This document shows positions 63,509 to 64,000 of a stretch of 64,000 nt of DNA, piece by piece. Location of the stretch: the NCBI RefSeq assembly GCF_000191045.1, contig NC_015185.1:936501-1000500 (forward strand). Direction: 5' to 3'. The position numbers were made by a program, and so were the translations under genes. The DNA is from Desulfurobacterium thermolithotrophum DSM 11699. GTDB lineage: Bacteria > Aquificota > Aquificia > Desulfurobacteriales > Desulfurobacteriaceae. A model generated the notes under the pieces. The model was not told where the DNA came from. It saw nothing but the letters and a program-made list of their open reading frames with translations, and did no database searches. Numbering within the stretch: position 1 is the first letter of the stretch; every line of letters begins with the position of its first letter.

Positions 63509-63517
63509 GGGGTTTAG
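62579..63517 (+). CDS. IS5-like DDE transposase
   Basis: A transposase of about 312 residues from ATG 62579 (or 324 from TTG 62543, which has GGAGG 11 bp upstream). An N-terminal helix-turn-helix region (KRGRPKKYPDEIILTLLFLQVAW) leads to the DDE catalytic residues: Asp in FLIIDGTGF, Asp in FLGDKAYDS, Glu in RGLIESIFGEVKQ. The frame leaves the element: its TAG stop (63515-63517) is in the duplicated target. Looks intact, so possibly active. Confidence 0.85.
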   Translation: MKAKRLNFHKVLNLSKTYMNRRGQAVLVYLYPFKTKRGRPKKYPDEIILTLLFLQVAWNLSFRDLEYLAVQIFGRENIPDFSTYYYRLKQLPSILLVDFLNFVSRRLLGKYHKELRFLIIDGTGFKYNEIYPLKILRGKEIKEVKSHVKVVVLSVHLKDGKRFILTALPGESYASEVKLGEKIVRWLNERGFIWRALKGKPFLGDKAYDSIKFIELVLLAGLKPYIKVRETLRKGIKSEIRLKCKELLESDEIYRFRGLIESIFGEVKQDVGSYEKTKSFHIAQLFVLAKFILFNMGVLFFVWMIFQTLSGV

Positions 63518-63554
63518 AGAAATTTTAAAAAATTAGAAGCCAAAAAAATTAATA

Positions 63555-64000
63555 TTACTTTTTCTTTATTGTTTTTACAATTTCCTTTAGCCTTGAAAGT
63601 ATCATGAGAGCTTCTAAAGGGGTAGTTGTTGAAATTTCTATTGCTTCTAGTTCTTTTATTAACTTTTCTTCAAGTCCTATACTCCAAGAAGTTTCTTTCT
63701 CTTCTGCAAGTCTTAGGAGTGGGAGCTCTTTGCCTCCTCTTTCAAGCTGATAGAGAATCTCTTTTGCTCTGTCTATGACTTCTTTCGGAAGACCTGCAAG
63801 CTCTGCAACATGAATTCCATAAGATTTTTCAGAAGCTCCTGGAAGAACTTTGTGAGTAAAAACTATTTTTTCATCTATTTCTTCAACCGTAACATGAAAG
63901 TTTTTTACTCCTTTAACTTTTCCTTCTAGTTCTGTAAGTTCATGATAGTGGGTTGCAAAAAGTGTTTTAGCTCCAACTTTTCCAGAAATGTATTCCACAA
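63555..64000 (-). CDS. mutS: DNA mismatch repair protein MutS, C-terminal part
   Basis: The gene continues beyond the window. Visible: [24 protein letters not shown] (in pieces), the conserved [25 protein letters not shown], and a C-terminal helix-turn-helix. The ATPase and mismatch-binding domains lie outside. The stop is 38 bp from the IS5-like element. Confidence 0.9.
   Translation of the reverse strand, partial: VEYISGKVGAKTLFATHYHELTELEGKVKGVKNFHVTVEEIDEKIVFTHKVLPGASEKSYGIHVAELAGLPKEVIDRAKEILYQLERGGKELPLLRLAEEKETSWSIGLEEKLIKELEAIEISTTTPLEALMILSRLKEIVKTIKKK

Noticed and set aside
1-64000. CRISPR arrays, tRNA or rRNA genes
   Set aside because: No regularly spaced repeats, tRNA-like cloverleaf stretches or rRNA sequence were noticed; gaps are short.

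Overview
The window looks like a piece of a thermophilic, strictly respiratory Gram-negative chromosome, most likely Aquificota, family Desulfurobacteriaceae (a low-GC Desulfurobacterium-type genome is my best guess). The reasons are AT-rich, tightly packed genes with strong GGAGG ribosome sites, Lys/Glu/Ile-rich proteins, an outer membrane (LpxC, GmhA, a porin), a meso-DAP-type MurE, a multiheme NapC-like cytochrome, and an archaeal-looking Trm10-type protein. The family assignment is inference from gene content, not a database match. I see about 75 protein genes, two insertion sequences, no rRNA, no tRNA and no CRISPR array. No gap between genes exceeds about 210 bases.

Layout. 1-4.6 kb: a cut-off FG-GAP-like protein, a nucleoside phosphorylase, and nrnA/rbfA/pmbA. 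4.6-5.93 kb: an IS110-type element with a structured leader that should be a bridge RNA, lying between pmbA and gmhA. 5.9-10.2 kb: gmhA, rho, tatC, tatA, trpA, dedA. 10.2-16.7 kb: rpmE with a shortened ThyX-like gene, a FliK-like orphan, cysK, a Trm10-like gene, argJ, coaX, and a pentaheme cytochrome. 16.9-21.7 kb: PSP1/RicT, a short RlmN-like protein, khtT/khtU, tmk, holB. 21.7-28.9 kb (minus strand): a degenerate beta-carbonic-anhydrase-like protein, a phosphodiesterase, topA, an iron alcohol dehydrogenase, lpxC, a radical SAM protein. 28.9-36.2 kb: a compact division/wall cluster (murE, murF, ddl, ftsQ, ftsA, ftsZ). 36.3-41.1 kb: a TetR regulator, bioA, a NapH-like ferredoxin protein with a previously easy-to-miss 46-residue CXXC protein, mrp, suhB.

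41.1-47.4 kb is the most coherent accessory block: a phosphate-starvation island. Two promoters carry tandem TTAACA repeats spaced 11 bp, each with a -10-like hexamer 9-10 bp further on. They precede (a) an unknown 181-residue protein, a PhoB-like regulator and a soluble PhoR-like kinase, and (b) a porin followed by a PsiE-like membrane protein and two PstS paralogues, one exported and one a lipoprotein. No PstCAB or PhoU is present here.

47.4-64 kb: purH, alr, prmA, a PHP phosphoesterase, an ankyrin protein, mfd, accD with an ArsR regulator, ridA, rsmI, and the ribosomal operon rplY-pth-rpsF-ssb-rpsR-DUF2232-rplI-speD. An IS5-like element lies directly against the -35 box of that operon's promoter, with a 9-bp target duplication that also supplies the transposase stop codon. 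The window ends inside mutS.
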